A stretch of 41,506 nucleotides of DNA from Bradyrhizobium sp. NAS96.2 (GTDB lineage: Bacteria; Pseudomonadota; Alphaproteobacteria; Rhizobiales; Xanthobacteraceae), in NCBI RefSeq assembly GCF_001908235.1, contig NZ_LGHK01000143.1, forward strand, positions 1-41,506, written 5' to 3'. Both the position numbers and the translations under genes were made by a program. Below are positions 29,642 through 38,426 of the stretch, in pieces. Every line of letters begins with the position of its first letter. The first letter of the stretch is position 1. Below the pieces are notes generated by a model. That model was not told where the DNA came from. It did no database searches and saw only the letters and a list, made by a program, of their open reading frames with translations.

Positions 29642-29745
29642 CGTCATTCCGAGGCGACGCGAAGCGGCGAGCCCGGAATCCATTTCACATCGAAGCTGCG
29701 GCCTGATGGATTCCGGGCTCGCGCTCCGCGCGCCCCGGAATGACG
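29642..29745. repeat. Palindromic repeat, CGTCATTCCG family
   Basis: CGTCATTCCG (29642-29651) is inverted at 29736-29745, and an inner 17-bp arm around GCGAGCCCGGAATCCAT (from 29668) is matched exactly by its complement ending near 29722. It lies between the two acyl-CoA dehydrogenase genes. Confidence 0.88.
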
Positions 29746-29764
29746 GCGAGTGGGTCGAGTGCAT

Positions 29765-30900
29765 TTAAAGCCCCATCTGCCGGCTCGCGAGATCCTTCAT
29801 GATCTCCTCGGTGCCGCCACCGATGGCGTTGACCTTGACCTCGCGGTAGATGCGCTCGACCTTGACGCCGCGCATGAAGCCGGCGCCACCGAAGATCTGC
29901 ACCGCCTCGGAGGCGCAATGCGCCATCGTCTGCGTCGCCTGGTTCTTCATCATGCAGATCTCGGCGACCGGGCTTTCGCCCTGGCCGAGCCGCCACGCCA
30001 GCATCTCCAGCATCGCCTGCGAAGCCGCGACCTTCTGCGCCATGTCGACGATTTTGTGCCTGATGACCTGGTGCTGGGCGATCGGCTTGCCGAACGTCTT
30101 GCGCTCCTTGGCGTAGGCGATCGCTTCGTCGAGGCAGACGCGGGCATAGGCGGTGCAGCTCGCCGCCATGCCCATGCGCTCGCTGTTGAAGTTGTACATG
30201 ATCTGCTTGAAGCCCTGGCCCTCCTCGCCGATCAAATTCTCGACCGGCACACGGCATTCGTCGAAATGAAGCGTCGCGGTGTCCGAGGCCCACCAGCCCA
30301 TCTTCTTCAATTTGGTGCGGGAGAGGCCCGGCGTATTGCCCTCGATCAGCAGCAGGCTGACGCCGCCGGGGCCCTCGCCGCCGGTGCGCACCGCGACCGT
30401 CAGATAGTCGGCGCGCATGCCCGAGGTGATGAAGGTCTTCTCGCCGCTGACCACATAGTGGTCGCCGTCGCGCCGCGCCTTGGTACGGAGGTTCGCGACA
30501 TCCGAGCCGCCGCTCGGCTCGGTGATCGCGAGCGCGGAGATCTTCTTGCCGGCGAGCACCTCCGGCAGCACCCGCGCCTTGACCTCGGGCCGGGCAGCCG
30601 GGCGATCGGCGGCGAGCCGATGGTGTGGCTCATCAGGCTCGAACTGACGCCCCCGGCGCCGGCCCGCGCCAGCTCCTGCGAGGCCACGATCTTCATGAAC
30701 TGGTCGGCGGCGACCCCGCCATATTCCTCGGGGAAACCGAGGCCGAGCAGCCCGATCTCGGACGCCTTGGCATAGAGTTCGCGCGGAAACTCGCCCTCCT
30801 CGTCCCATTGATGGGCATAAGGCTCGATTTCCCTGGCCACAAAGCGCCGCATCACCTCGCGAAAGGCCTCATGCTCGCCGGTGTAGAACGGGTTTGCCAT
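29765..30900 (-). pseudogene. Acyl-CoA dehydrogenase 2 with an apparent 1-nt deletion
   Basis: Reading from ATG 30900, the first 100 codons are a normal ACAD N-terminus (MANPFYTGEHEAFREVM...SSSLMSHTIGSPPIA). The frame then goes wrong, and the rest of the family (PEVLAGKKISALAITEP, GGSDVANL, GMRADYL, RKTFGKPIAQHQV, IGGGTEEIM) continues in the next frame to the stop at 29765. Restoring one base inside 30587-30600, a GGGCCGGGC-rich tract, would give a 378-residue protein of normal length. Everything else is intact, so this is either a very recent mutation or a base-calling error. No slippery heptamer argues for programmed frameshifting. If functional it would be a second dehydrogenase of the same pathway. 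Confidence 0.85.
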
Positions 30901-30954
30901 CCGCGTGCTCCATTGATTCTCGCGCCCGACGATGTCCGGATTTCTCCCGGTTCA

Positions 30955-31021
30955 CTTGCGTCGAGTGGCTGCCGGCCGGACCGGCGTTCCATCTGGCCAC
31001 CCGCCAGCCACTAAACGCAAG
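30955..31021. promoter_or_regulatory. Long imperfect inverted repeat in a divergent promoter region
   Basis: CTTGCGT-CGA-GTGGCTG (30955-30971) faces CAGCCAC-TAA-ACGCAAG (31005-31021): two 7-bp arms around a 3x3 mismatch, with a possible GGCC inner stem. It is centred in the 215-nt gap between the divergent dehydrogenase (start 30900, minus) and acyl-CoA ligase (start 31116, plus). The right arm's TAAACGCAAGAC also occurs at 8104-8115, so it may be a dispersed repeat rather than an operator. Confidence 0.45.
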
Positions 31022-31115
31022 ACAGTATCCCGATACGCCCCCTCCACTGCCTATTCATGGCATCAATCGAGCCAGGAACAGGCGGCGCAAGACCGCCGTT
31101 CCGGAGGAGGGACAT

Positions 31116-32657
31116 GTGCCGGTTCGTTACTACGACTGGATCGCGCATCATCGCCGGCGCACGCCGGACAAGATGGCGCTTGTCGATCTCGCAAGCGGAC
31201 GCCGCTTTAGCTATGCGGAGCTCGACGCCCGCGCGTCGCGGCTCGCCGCCTGGCTGCGCGACGGGCTGAAGGTTGCGCGCGGCGACCGGGTCGCGGTGCT
31301 GGCGCTGAACACGACGGATACGCTGGAGATCCAGTTCGCCTGCTTCCGGATCGGCGCGGTCTTCCTGCCGCTCAACACTCGCCTCACCGTTCCCGAGCTG
31401 CGCTACATCACCGGCGACGCCTCGCCGAAGGTGATGATCCATGACGACGACCTCGCCGAGACCGCGCTTGCGGTCGCCAAGCTCTGCGATGTCGCGTCGA
31501 CCGTGCGGCTCGGCCCGGGCGGCGCCTATGAAGCCGGCATCGCGGCGGTCAGGCCGCTCGAACGGTTCGAGGAGGTCACGCTCGATGACATCTCGACCAT
31601 CATGTACACCTCGGGCACCACCGGCCAGCCCAAGGGCGCGATCATCACGCATGGGATGACGTTCTGGAATTGCGTCAATCTCGGCGGCCCGGCCTATATC
31701 TCGCCGGCCTCGGTGCTGCTGACCGTGCTGCCGCTGTTCCATACCGGCGGACTGAATTGCTACACCAACCCGGTGCTGCATGCCGGCGGTACGGTGCTGA
31801 TCATGCGCACCTTCGATCCCGGCGAAGCGCTGAAGCTGATCGGCGATCCCGCGCAGGGCATCAACGTGTTCTTCGGCGTGCCCGCGATCTACCAGTTCAT
31901 GGCGCAGCATCCTTCGTTCACAACGGCGGATTTCAGCCGCCTGATGATCGGCGGCGTCGGCGGCGCGCCGATGCCGGTGCCGCTGCTCAAGACCTGGGAG
32001 GCGCGCGGCGTCGCGCTGCAACAGGGCTACGGCATGACCGAGACCTCGCCGGCGGTGATGGTGCTCGACCGCGAGGACGCCGCGCGCAAGGCCGGCTCGT
32101 CCGGCAAGCCGGTGCTGCACACGGAAGCTCGCATCGTGCGGCCCGACGGCAGCGATGCCGCGGTCGGCGAACTCGGCGAACTCTGGGTCAAGGGCCCGAA
32201 CATCACACCGGGTTACTGGAACCGGCCGGACGCCAATGCCTCGTCCTTCACCGACGGCTGGCTGCATACTGGCGATGCCACGCGGATCGACGAGGAAGGC
32301 TTCTACTACATCGTCGATCGCTGGAAGGACATGTACATCTCCGGCGGCGAGAACGTCTATCCTGCCGAGGTCGAGAGCGTGCTGCATCAACTGACAGCTG
32401 TCGCCGAAGCCGCCGTCATCGGCATCCCGAACGAGCAGTGGGGCGAGGTCGGGATGGCCGTGATCGCCGTGAAGCCAGGCCACACGCTGACGCCGGACGA
32501 TATCCACGCGCATTGCCAGGCCAATCTGGCGCGGTTCAAATGCCCGCGCCTGATCGAGTTCATCGATGTCCTGCCGCGGAATGCGACAGGCAAAATTCAT
32601 AAGCCGACGCTTCGGCAACAGTTCAGCCAGCCGAAGCCGACCGATACTGCCGCTTGA
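31116..32657 (+). CDS. AMP-forming acyl-CoA synthetase
   Basis: A 513-residue ANL-superfamily ligase. Motifs: P-loop TIMYTSGTTGQPKGAI, QQGYGMTETSP, GDATRIDEEGF, VDRWKDMYISGGENVYPAE and the C-terminal lysine motif NATGKIHKP. I chose GTG at 31116 (VPVRYYDWIAHH) because GGAGGAGGG (31103-31111) lies just upstream; the frame is open to 30894, which would add 74 residues of non-family sequence. An ATG two bases earlier is in the wrong frame. It is transcribed away from the broken dehydrogenase and toward a LivJ-type binding protein 126 nt downstream. The substrate class (fatty, aromatic or terpenoid acid) is not decided by sequence. Confidence 0.93.
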   Translation: MPVRYYDWIAHHRRRTPDKMALVDLASGRRFSYAELDARASRLAAWLRDGLKVARGDRVAVLALNTTDTLEIQFACFRIGAVFLPLNTRLTVPELRYITGDASPKVMIHDDDLAETALAVAKLCDVASTVRLGPGGAYEAGIAAVRPLERFEEVTLDDISTIMYTSGTTGQPKGAIITHGMTFWNCVNLGGPAYISPASVLLTVLPLFHTGGLNCYTNPVLHAGGTVLIMRTFDPGEALKLIGDPAQGINVFFGVPAIYQFMAQHPSFTTADFSRLMIGGVGGAPMPVPLLKTWEARGVALQQGYGMTETSPAVMVLDREDAARKAGSSGKPVLHTEARIVRPDGSDAAVGELGELWVKGPNITPGYWNRPDANASSFTDGWLHTGDATRIDEEGFYYIVDRWKDMYISGGENVYPAEVESVLHQLTAVAEAAVIGIPNEQWGEVGMAVIAVKPGHTLTPDDIHAHCQANLARFKCPRLIEFIDVLPRNATGKIHKPTLRQQFSQPKPTDTAA

Positions 32658-32704
32658 TCGCACGGACGCGTGTCGCGTCTCATGCCATGTCGAGAGAAGT
32701 GTTG

Positions 32705-32735
32705 CCCATAACCGTTTGCCGGGACCGGCTATGGG
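32705..32735 (+). promoter_or_regulatory. Inverted repeat before the second LivJ-type gene
   Basis: CCCATAACCG (32705-32714) pairs with CGGCTATGGG (32726-32735) with one mismatch. It lies 47 nt after the ligase stop and 48 nt before the next start. It could be an operator or a weak attenuator; no T run follows. Confidence 0.3.
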
Positions 32736-32783
32736 TTCGTTGCGTTGAGTCCCCAACCAGAATAGATCGAGGAAATTGCCTTT

Positions 32784-34004
32784 ATGAAAACCACAAAACT
32801 GTCGCTGCTGGCCGCCGCCGCGGCGCTCTGCCTGCTCTCCACCCAGGCCGCCTTTGCCCAAAAGAAGTATGACACCGGCGCCTCCGACACCGAGATCAAG
32901 ATCGGCAATGTCGAGGCCTATAGCGGTCCCGCCTCCGCCTACGGCGTCATCGGCAAGACCGAAGAAGCCTATTTCAAGATGATCAACGATCAGGGCGGCA
33001 TCAACGGCCGCAAGATCAACTGGATCTCCTATGACGACGGCTACTCGCCGCCGAAGACCGTGGAGCAGATCCGCAAGCTGATCGAGAGCGACGAGGTTTT
33101 CCTGGTGTTCAACGCGCTGGGCACGCCGACCCAGACCGCGGTGCAGAAGTATCACAACGCCAAGAAGGTGCCGCAGCTGTTCCTCGCCACCGGCGCCAGC
33201 AAGTGGAACGATCCGAAGGATTTCCCATGGACCATGGGCTTCCAGCCGAGCTATCGCGTCGAGGCGCGGATCTTCGGCAAGTACATCCTCAAGACCAAGC
33301 CGGACGCCAAGGTCGCGATCTTCTATGCCAATGACGATTTCGGCAAGGACTACCTGATCGGCCTTAAGGAAGTGCTCGACAAATCGAGCGTCAAGATCGT
33401 CGCCGAGGAAAGCTACGAGACCACAGAGCCGTCGATCGATTCCCACATCGTCAAGCTGAAGGACACCGGCGCCGACGTGTTCGTCAACATCTCGACGCCG
33501 AAATTCGCCGCGCAGGCGATCAAGAAAATCGCCGAGATCGGCTGGAAGCCGATGCACGTCATGACCGACGTCTCGATCTCGATCGGCGCGGTCATGAAGC
33601 CCGCCGGCCTCGAAGCGTCCGAAGGCGTGCTGTCGGCGGGCTATCTGAAGGACGCTTCCGACCCGCAGTGGAAGAATGACGAAGGCATGAAGAAGTTCAT
33701 GGCCTTCGCCGAGAAGTACTTGCCGGGCGCCAATTTGTCGGACGCGAACCTGGTCTATGGCTACGCCGCAGCGCAGACCATGGTGCAGGTGCTGAAACAG
33801 TGCGGCGACAACCTGACGCGCGAGAACGTGATGAAGCAGGCCGCCAGCCTGAAGGATTTTGCGCCCGACACGCTGATCCCCGGTATCCGGATCAACACCA
33901 GCGCGACCGATTTCGCGCCGGTCGAGCAACTCAAGATGATGCAGTTCAAGAACGGACAGTGGGAGCTGTTCGGCGACATCATCAGCGCCGAGACCGGCGG
34001 CTAG
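32784..34004 (+). CDS. LivJ-type ABC transporter substrate-binding protein 2
   Basis: A 406-residue periplasmic binding protein, paralogous to the one at 25482-26705. It has an ordinary Sec signal peptide (MKTTKLSLLAAAAALCLL, likely cut after AFA at residue 25), unlike the twin-arginine-like leader of its paralogue. Family marks: EIKIGNVEAYSGP, NDQGGINGRKI, PKTVEQIRKLIESDE, YANDDFGKDY. GAGGAAA precedes the ATG. A strong terminator follows 28 nt after the stop, so it ends a transcript probably starting at or before the acyl-CoA ligase. No permease genes are nearby. Confidence 0.94.
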   Translation: MKTTKLSLLAAAAALCLLSTQAAFAQKKYDTGASDTEIKIGNVEAYSGPASAYGVIGKTEEAYFKMINDQGGINGRKINWISYDDGYSPPKTVEQIRKLIESDEVFLVFNALGTPTQTAVQKYHNAKKVPQLFLATGASKWNDPKDFPWTMGFQPSYRVEARIFGKYILKTKPDAKVAIFYANDDFGKDYLIGLKEVLDKSSVKIVAEESYETTEPSIDSHIVKLKDTGADVFVNISTPKFAAQAIKKIAEIGWKPMHVMTDVSISIGAVMKPAGLEASEGVLSAGYLKDASDPQWKNDEGMKKFMAFAEKYLPGANLSDANLVYGYAAAQTMVQVLKQCGDNLTRENVMKQAASLKDFAPDTLIPGIRINTSATDFAPVEQLKMMQFKNGQWELFGDIISAETGG

Positions 34005-34032
34005 CGAAGCGCGCTCGACAGGCAACAATACG

Positions 34033-34067
34033 CGAAGCCGCCCTATTCGGGCGGCTTCGTTGTTTTT
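34033..34067 (+). terminator. Rho-independent terminator
   Basis: An 11-bp perfect stem (CGAAGCCGCCC, 34033-34043, with its complement at 34049-34059) around TATTC is followed by TTGTTTTTC. This is the clearest intrinsic terminator in the window and ends the binding-protein transcript. Confidence 0.92.
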
Positions 34068-34078
34068 CAGCTCTCTCA

Positions 34079-34185
34079 CCGTCACCCTGAGGTGCGCGCT
34101 CTTGCGCGCGTCTCGAAGGGTCGACGGCCCCGCTGGTGGCCGTGCATCCTTCGAGGCTCGCTGCGCTCGCACCTCAGGATGACGG
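34079..34185. repeat. Palindromic repeat, CCGTCATCCTGAGG family, copy 2
   Basis: CCGTCACCCTGAGG (34079-34092) is inverted at 34172-34185 with one mismatch. The inner TCGAAGG and CCTTCGAGGCTCGC parts match the copy at 12979-13082. It lies just after the terminator at 34033. Confidence 0.88.
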
Positions 34186-34264
34186 TACTGGCACCGTCCT
34201 TGTGATGCTGTTTAGAATTACTACGTAACAAAGTGGGCCGCGCTGAAGCCGGACTGTTACGCTG

Positions 34265-34975
34265 ATGCATTCCCACGTTCACTACCTTCCGCTGACGCCG
34301 GGTTTCTTCTCGATCCTGGTGTTCGCCGCCGTGGCGCTGCTGGTGCTGATCCAGCTGCGCATCCTGCGCTACGCCTATATGCGGCTCGGCATCGGCCCCG
34401 GGGTCGCGCTGCTGCTGCTGTTCGGCTCGCTGATCGGCAGCTATTTCAATATTCCGATCACCGTGCTGCCCGGCCCGCCAGTGCGATCGGGGGAGATCGT
34501 CGACTTCTTCGGCATGCGCTATGTCGTGCCTTATCTGGCATCGCCGAGCACGATCCTCGCCGTCAATGTCGGCGGCGCCGTGATCCCGGCCGTGATGTCC
34601 GCCTATTTGGTGCTGCGCTATCAGCTCTGGCTGAGAGCTGCGATCGCGACGATCGTCATTGCAGCGATTGTCCATGCCAGCGCCACGCCGGTGCGAGGTA
34701 TGGGCATCGCCGTCCCCGTGTTCGTCCCTGTCGTAGCGACCGCGATCCTCGCACTGCTGCTGTCCCGCGAATACGCCGCACCGCTCGCCTATATCGGCGG
34801 CTCGATGGGGACGCTGCTCGGCGCCGATCTGTTGAACCTCGACAAGATCGGCAGCCTCGGCGCACCGATCGCGTCGATCGGCGGTGCCGGCACGTTCGAC
34901 GGCATTTTCCTGACCGGCATTCTCGCCGTGCTGATCGCCGGCGTGGTTGCGCCCGCGCGCCCAAGCACGGCATGA
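34265..34975 (+). CDS. DUF1614 integral membrane protein
   Basis: A 236-residue protein with about six to seven hydrophobic spans. The DUF1614 hallmarks are SLIGSYFNIP near residue 60, AVNVGGAVIP near 100, and, in the C-terminal third, GGSMGTLLGADLLNL followed by SIGGAGTFDGIFLTG. The family's biochemical role is unknown; the conserved Gly/Asp/Asn in membrane segments hint at transport or catalysis. No clear ribosome site precedes the ATG at 34265. It lies end to end with the XRE-type gene (12 nt between stops), so no operon is implied. Confidence 0.87.
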   Translation: MHSHVHYLPLTPGFFSILVFAAVALLVLIQLRILRYAYMRLGIGPGVALLLLFGSLIGSYFNIPITVLPGPPVRSGEIVDFFGMRYVVPYLASPSTILAVNVGGAVIPAVMSAYLVLRYQLWLRAAIATIVIAAIVHASATPVRGMGIAVPVFVPVVATAILALLLSREYAAPLAYIGGSMGTLLGADLLNLDKIGSLGAPIASIGGAGTFDGIFLTGILAVLIAGVVAPARPSTA

Positions 34976-34987
34976 TCTTGTCGGGAC

Positions 34988-35752
34988 TTATCCCGGCCGG
35001 AAGATCGCGAACGGCTCGTCGATCGTACGGCGCAGATGCTCGCGATAGACGGCGTAGTTCGCATCGTCGGCCGACACCCGGCCGAGGCTCGGCTTGAGCA
35101 CGTTCTTGATCGGCAGGAATGCGATCGGCGCGGCAACCGGCGTCAACAGCGAGCCGCGGCCGGCGAGCAGCGTCGTGATGATGCCGTACATCTCACCGGA
35201 ATTGCGCGGGCGCGAGACCGTGATCACGCGATGCTGGCCGTGCCTGTTGGTCACGAGATAGACGAAGCCGGATTCATTGGGCACCGCGACCTCGCCATAC
35301 TGGGTGTAATCGGCATCCTGCCGCTCGCCCTCGCGGAAGCCGAGCGATGACGACGCGTCGTCCCAGGCGATCTCGGTGCGATAGGCATAGAACGCGCCCG
35401 GCTCGCCGAACGACGGCCGCACCGTGATGTAGGTCCCTTCGATCCGCGCCACCGAACGGCGCGAATAGGATCCGAGGCTATCGGGCGCGATCCCGCCATT
35501 GGCGGGCGCCGCGACCGTGATCGTTTCCGGCAGCTTGCGCAAGGAGACGCCGAGCGCCTGCTCGAGCCGCACGGTGGTCGCCAGCGTGAACGGCCGGCGG
35601 CCGCCGAGCACCTTCTCCAGTGTCGACAGGCTGAGCTTGGCCTGCTCGGCCAGCGTCTGCCGCGAGATGCGGCGGCGCGCGATTTCCTCGCGGATGGTCT
35701 CCGCGACCTGCTGGCTCTGCTCAGCCGAAAGCTGTTTGTCAGGCGTCGGCAT
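34988..35752 (-). CDS. XRE-type helix-turn-helix protein with unknown C-terminal domain
   Basis: A 254-residue protein. Residues about 14-70 form a lambda-repressor-like HTH (ARRRISRQTLAEQAKLSLST, then LEKVLGGRRPFTLATTVRLEQALG). Residues about 92-250 form a separate, predicted beta-rich domain that I do not recognise (SYSRRSVARIEGTYITVRPSF, then TEIAWDD, FVYLVTNRHGQHRVITVSRPR). The gene is divergent from the sortase-target gene across 199 nt and could regulate it; that is an inference from position. The ATG at 35752 gives a natural N-terminus. Confidence 0.88.
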   Translation of the reverse strand: MPTPDKQLSAEQSQQVAETIREEIARRRISRQTLAEQAKLSLSTLEKVLGGRRPFTLATTVRLEQALGVSLRKLPETITVAAPANGGIAPDSLGSYSRRSVARIEGTYITVRPSFGEPGAFYAYRTEIAWDDASSSLGFREGERQDADYTQYGEVAVPNESGFVYLVTNRHGQHRVITVSRPRNSGEMYGIITTLLAGRGSLLTPVAAPIAFLPIKNVLKPSLGRVSADDANYAVYREHLRRTIDEPFAIFRPG

Positions 35753-35951
35753 TCTGATTCCTGCCCGGTTCCCCTTGATTCCGCGCAGTCTAGCAGACCG
35801 GACAATCCATCACAAAACCGCACAAATCCGCCTCGGCCGGCGGCGGGCCGCGCCGGACGGCGGCCAATCATTGCCGATCATTCTGCTCGCGCCAAAACCG
35901 CCGCTCTCCATGATTGCGAAGCAGCGAAAGTCTCGCTCGGGAGTGACGACA

Positions 35952-38225
35952 ATGACGATTTACGATGCATGTGAGAGCAGTCCGCAGATACGCCTGTCGC
36001 GCAGGATGCGCATCGCGCTGTTCTTCCTGGTGGAGGGCGTGGCCGCGCTGGTGATCGGCTTTGCGGCGCTGTTCCTGAGTTTCGATCCGGTGTGGTCGGC
36101 CGAGTTGCCGCAACAGGCCGTGCTGCGGCCGAGTAATGCGCGCTCCGGCTCGCTGCTGTTCAAGACCGACGACGGCTACAGGGATGCCTTGAGGCTCGGC
36201 GTCGATGTCGACCTCACGGTATCGGGCCCGACCGTCCGCGCCCGCGTCACGCAGATCTTCCGCAACCCGACCAAGGACTGGGTGGAGGCGACCTATGTCT
36301 ATCCGCTGCCGGCGGGCGGCGCGGTCGATACGCTGAAGATGGTGGTCGGCGATCGCATCGTGGTCGGCGACATCAAGGAGCGGCAGCAGGCCCGCGCCAT
36401 CTACGAGCAGGCCAAGCAGAACGGCCAGAAGGCGGCGCTCACCGAACAGGAGCGGCCGAACATCTTCACCAACTCGGTCGCCAATATCGGTCCCGGCGAA
36501 ACCGTGCTGGTGCAAATCGAATATCAGGAGCCGGTGCAGCAGAACGGCAACGAGTTCTCGCTGCGGGTGCCGATGGTGGTCGGCCCGCGCTACAATCCAC
36601 GGCCCGTGGTGCAAAGCGTCGACCTCCGCGCCGATGGCAATGGCTGGGGCGCCACGTCAACCGATCCGGTGCCGGATCGTGATCGTATCTCATCCGAGGT
36701 GCTCGACCCCGCCACCAACGCGCCGATCAATCCGACCAACATCACCGTGCATCTCAACGCCGGCTTCCCGCTCGGCGAGGTGAAGAGCCACTTTCATCAA
36801 GTCAAGATCGAGAGCCCTGACAGCGCCACGCGCGTCGTCAAGCTTGCCGAAGGCCCAGTGCCGGCGGATTGCGATTTCGAGCTGACCTGGAAGCCGGCCG
36901 CCGAGAAGGCGCCGTCGGTCGGGCTGTTCCGCGAGCATGTCGGCAATTCCGACTATCTGGTCGCCTTCGTCACCCCGCCATCGGTGGAACAGGCGCAGCA
37001 GAAGCAGCTGCCGCGCGAGGTGATCTTCGTGATCGACAATTCCGGTTCGATGGGCGGCACCTCGATCATCCAGGCCAAGGCGAGCCTCACTTACGCGCTC
37101 GGCCGCCTGCAGCCGACCGATCGCTTCAACGTGATCCGCTTTGACGACACCATGGACACGCTGTTCCCGGCGCCGGTCGCGGCCAACAGCGCCAATATCG
37201 GCAACGCGACGGCGTTCGTCAGTGCGATACAGGCCCGCGGCGGCACGGAGATGGTGCCGGCGATGCGCGCCGCGCTGTCCGACACCAACCACGACGACGC
37301 CGACCATGTCCGCCAGGTCGTGTTCCTGACCGACGGCGCGATCGGCAACGAGCAGCAATTGTTCGAGACCATCAGCGCACTGCGCGGCCGCTCACGGGTG
37401 TTCATGGTCGGCATCGGTTCGGCGCCGAACACTTACCTGATGACGCGCGCCGCCGAACTCGGCCGCGGCACCTTCACCCATATCGGCTCGGTCGAGCAGG
37501 TCGATGAACGCATGCGCGACCTGTTTGCCAAGCTCGAGAATCCCGCGGTGACCAATCTCTCCGCGAAATTCTCCGAGGCGACGGCCGACCTGACGCCGTC
37601 GGCGCTGCCCGACGTCTATCGCGACGAGCCGCTGGTGCTGGCGGCGAAGCTCGACAAGCTCGCCGGCTCGGTCGAGATCAAGGGCCGCATCGGCGACCGT
37701 CCGTGGAGCGTGACGCTGCCGCTCGCGAATGCCGCCGAAGGCAAGGGCCTCTCCAAGCTGTGGGCGCGCCGCAAGATCGCGGATGCCGAGGTCGCGCGCA
37801 CCACGCGGCAGGCGAACGCGGAGGATGTCGACAAGGCCATCCTTGCGCTGGCGCTGGAGCACCAGCTCGTGACGCGGCTGACCAGTCTCGTTGCGGTCGA
37901 CAAGACGCCGAGCCGCCCCGAAGGCGAGCCGCTGAAGCTGTCCGAGCTGCCGCTCAACCTGCCCGCCGGCTGGGATTTCGCAAAAGTGTTCGGCGAGCGT
38001 CCGAGCCTTCCGGCTGCACCGGGCGAGCGTCGCGCTGAGGCAGGCAACGGCAGGGTGCAGCTCGCCGCGCTGAAGCGGTCACCGGTCGCAACGCAAGGTC
38101 CCGGCACCATCCAGCTGCCGAAGACCGCGACCGACGCCGAATTGAAGATGATCGCTGGTGTGATCCTGCTCACGGTCAGCCTTCTGCTTCTGGTGTTCAA
38201 CCGGCGTCAGACGTCGCCCCAATGA
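35952..38225 (+). CDS. VIT/vWA sortase target protein with C-terminal sorting signal
   Basis: A 757-residue protein matching the proteobacterial sortase target family (TIGR03788 type). Order: basic start (RLSRRMR) and a hydrophobic signal or anchor (about 20-45); VIT domain (about 60-190, YVYPLPAGGAVD, ERQQARAIYEQA, NIGPGE); vWA domain from about 355 with a complete MIDAS start D362-x-S364-x-S366; and a C-terminal LPKTAT (722-727), hydrophobic helix (about 732-750) and Arg-Arg. The last three are a sortase signal, with Ala in place of the LPXTG Gly. The ATG at 35952 has GGGAG (35939-35943) eight bases upstream; earlier in-frame starts at 35910 and 35943 are weaker. The product should be exported, cut and fixed by the sortase encoded next. 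Confidence 0.92.
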   Translation: MTIYDACESSPQIRLSRRMRIALFFLVEGVAALVIGFAALFLSFDPVWSAELPQQAVLRPSNARSGSLLFKTDDGYRDALRLGVDVDLTVSGPTVRARVTQIFRNPTKDWVEATYVYPLPAGGAVDTLKMVVGDRIVVGDIKERQQARAIYEQAKQNGQKAALTEQERPNIFTNSVANIGPGETVLVQIEYQEPVQQNGNEFSLRVPMVVGPRYNPRPVVQSVDLRADGNGWGATSTDPVPDRDRISSEVLDPATNAPINPTNITVHLNAGFPLGEVKSHFHQVKIESPDSATRVVKLAEGPVPADCDFELTWKPAAEKAPSVGLFREHVGNSDYLVAFVTPPSVEQAQQKQLPREVIFVIDNSGSMGGTSIIQAKASLTYALGRLQPTDRFNVIRFDDTMDTLFPAPVAANSANIGNATAFVSAIQARGGTEMVPAMRAALSDTNHDDADHVRQVVFLTDGAIGNEQQLFETISALRGRSRVFMVGIGSAPNTYLMTRAAELGRGTFTHIGSVEQVDERMRDLFAKLENPAVTNLSAKFSEATADLTPSALPDVYRDEPLVLAAKLDKLAGSVEIKGRIGDRPWSVTLPLANAAEGKGLSKLWARRKIADAEVARTTRQANAEDVDKAILALALEHQLVTRLTSLVAVDKTPSRPEGEPLKLSELPLNLPAGWDFAKVFGERPSLPAAPGERRAEAGNGRVQLAALKRSPVATQGPGTIQLPKTATDAELKMIAGVILLTVSLLLLVFNRRQTSPQ

Positions 38226-38329
38226 CGTCGGATGAAGGGAGAAGGTGCCCCCCGACCTCCTCCTTTCCAAGAGCGCGCGCGGCCTTCCCACCCGTCCCCC
38301 AGGGGCCGCGCGCGCAGTTTTCCTCAACG

Positions 38330-38413
38330 GTCATTGCGAGGAGCGAAGCGACGAAGCAATCCATCGCTCCGCATATGCCGCACGATGGATTGCTTCGCTT
38401 CGCTCGCAATGAC
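38330..38413. repeat. Palindromic repeat, GTCATTGCGAG family, copy 2
   Basis: GTCATTGCGAG (38330-38340) is inverted at 38403-38413; inner AAGCAATCCAT pairs ATGGATTGCTT. It matches the copy at 24304-24390 in both arms. It fills much of the gap between the sortase target and sortase genes, ending 13 nt before the sortase ATG. Confidence 0.9.
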
Positions 38414-38426
38414 GGGAACCATACCG

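Noticed and set aside
30587..30600. Programmed ribosomal frameshift in the acyl-CoA dehydrogenase
   Set aside because: No slippery heptamer or downstream pseudoknot-like element is evident, and such regulation is not known for this family; a mutation or base-calling error is simpler.
31011..34172. A 1053-residue reading frame on the minus strand
   Set aside because: It is antisense to the acyl-CoA ligase and LivJ-type genes, which have complete family motifs; its sequence is Arg/Gly/Asp-rich without domains, as expected from high-GC shadow frames.
38232..38426. 65-codon N-terminal extension of the sortase
   Set aside because: It is a translation of a palindromic repeat and spacer; the natural membrane anchor begins at the ATG at 38427.
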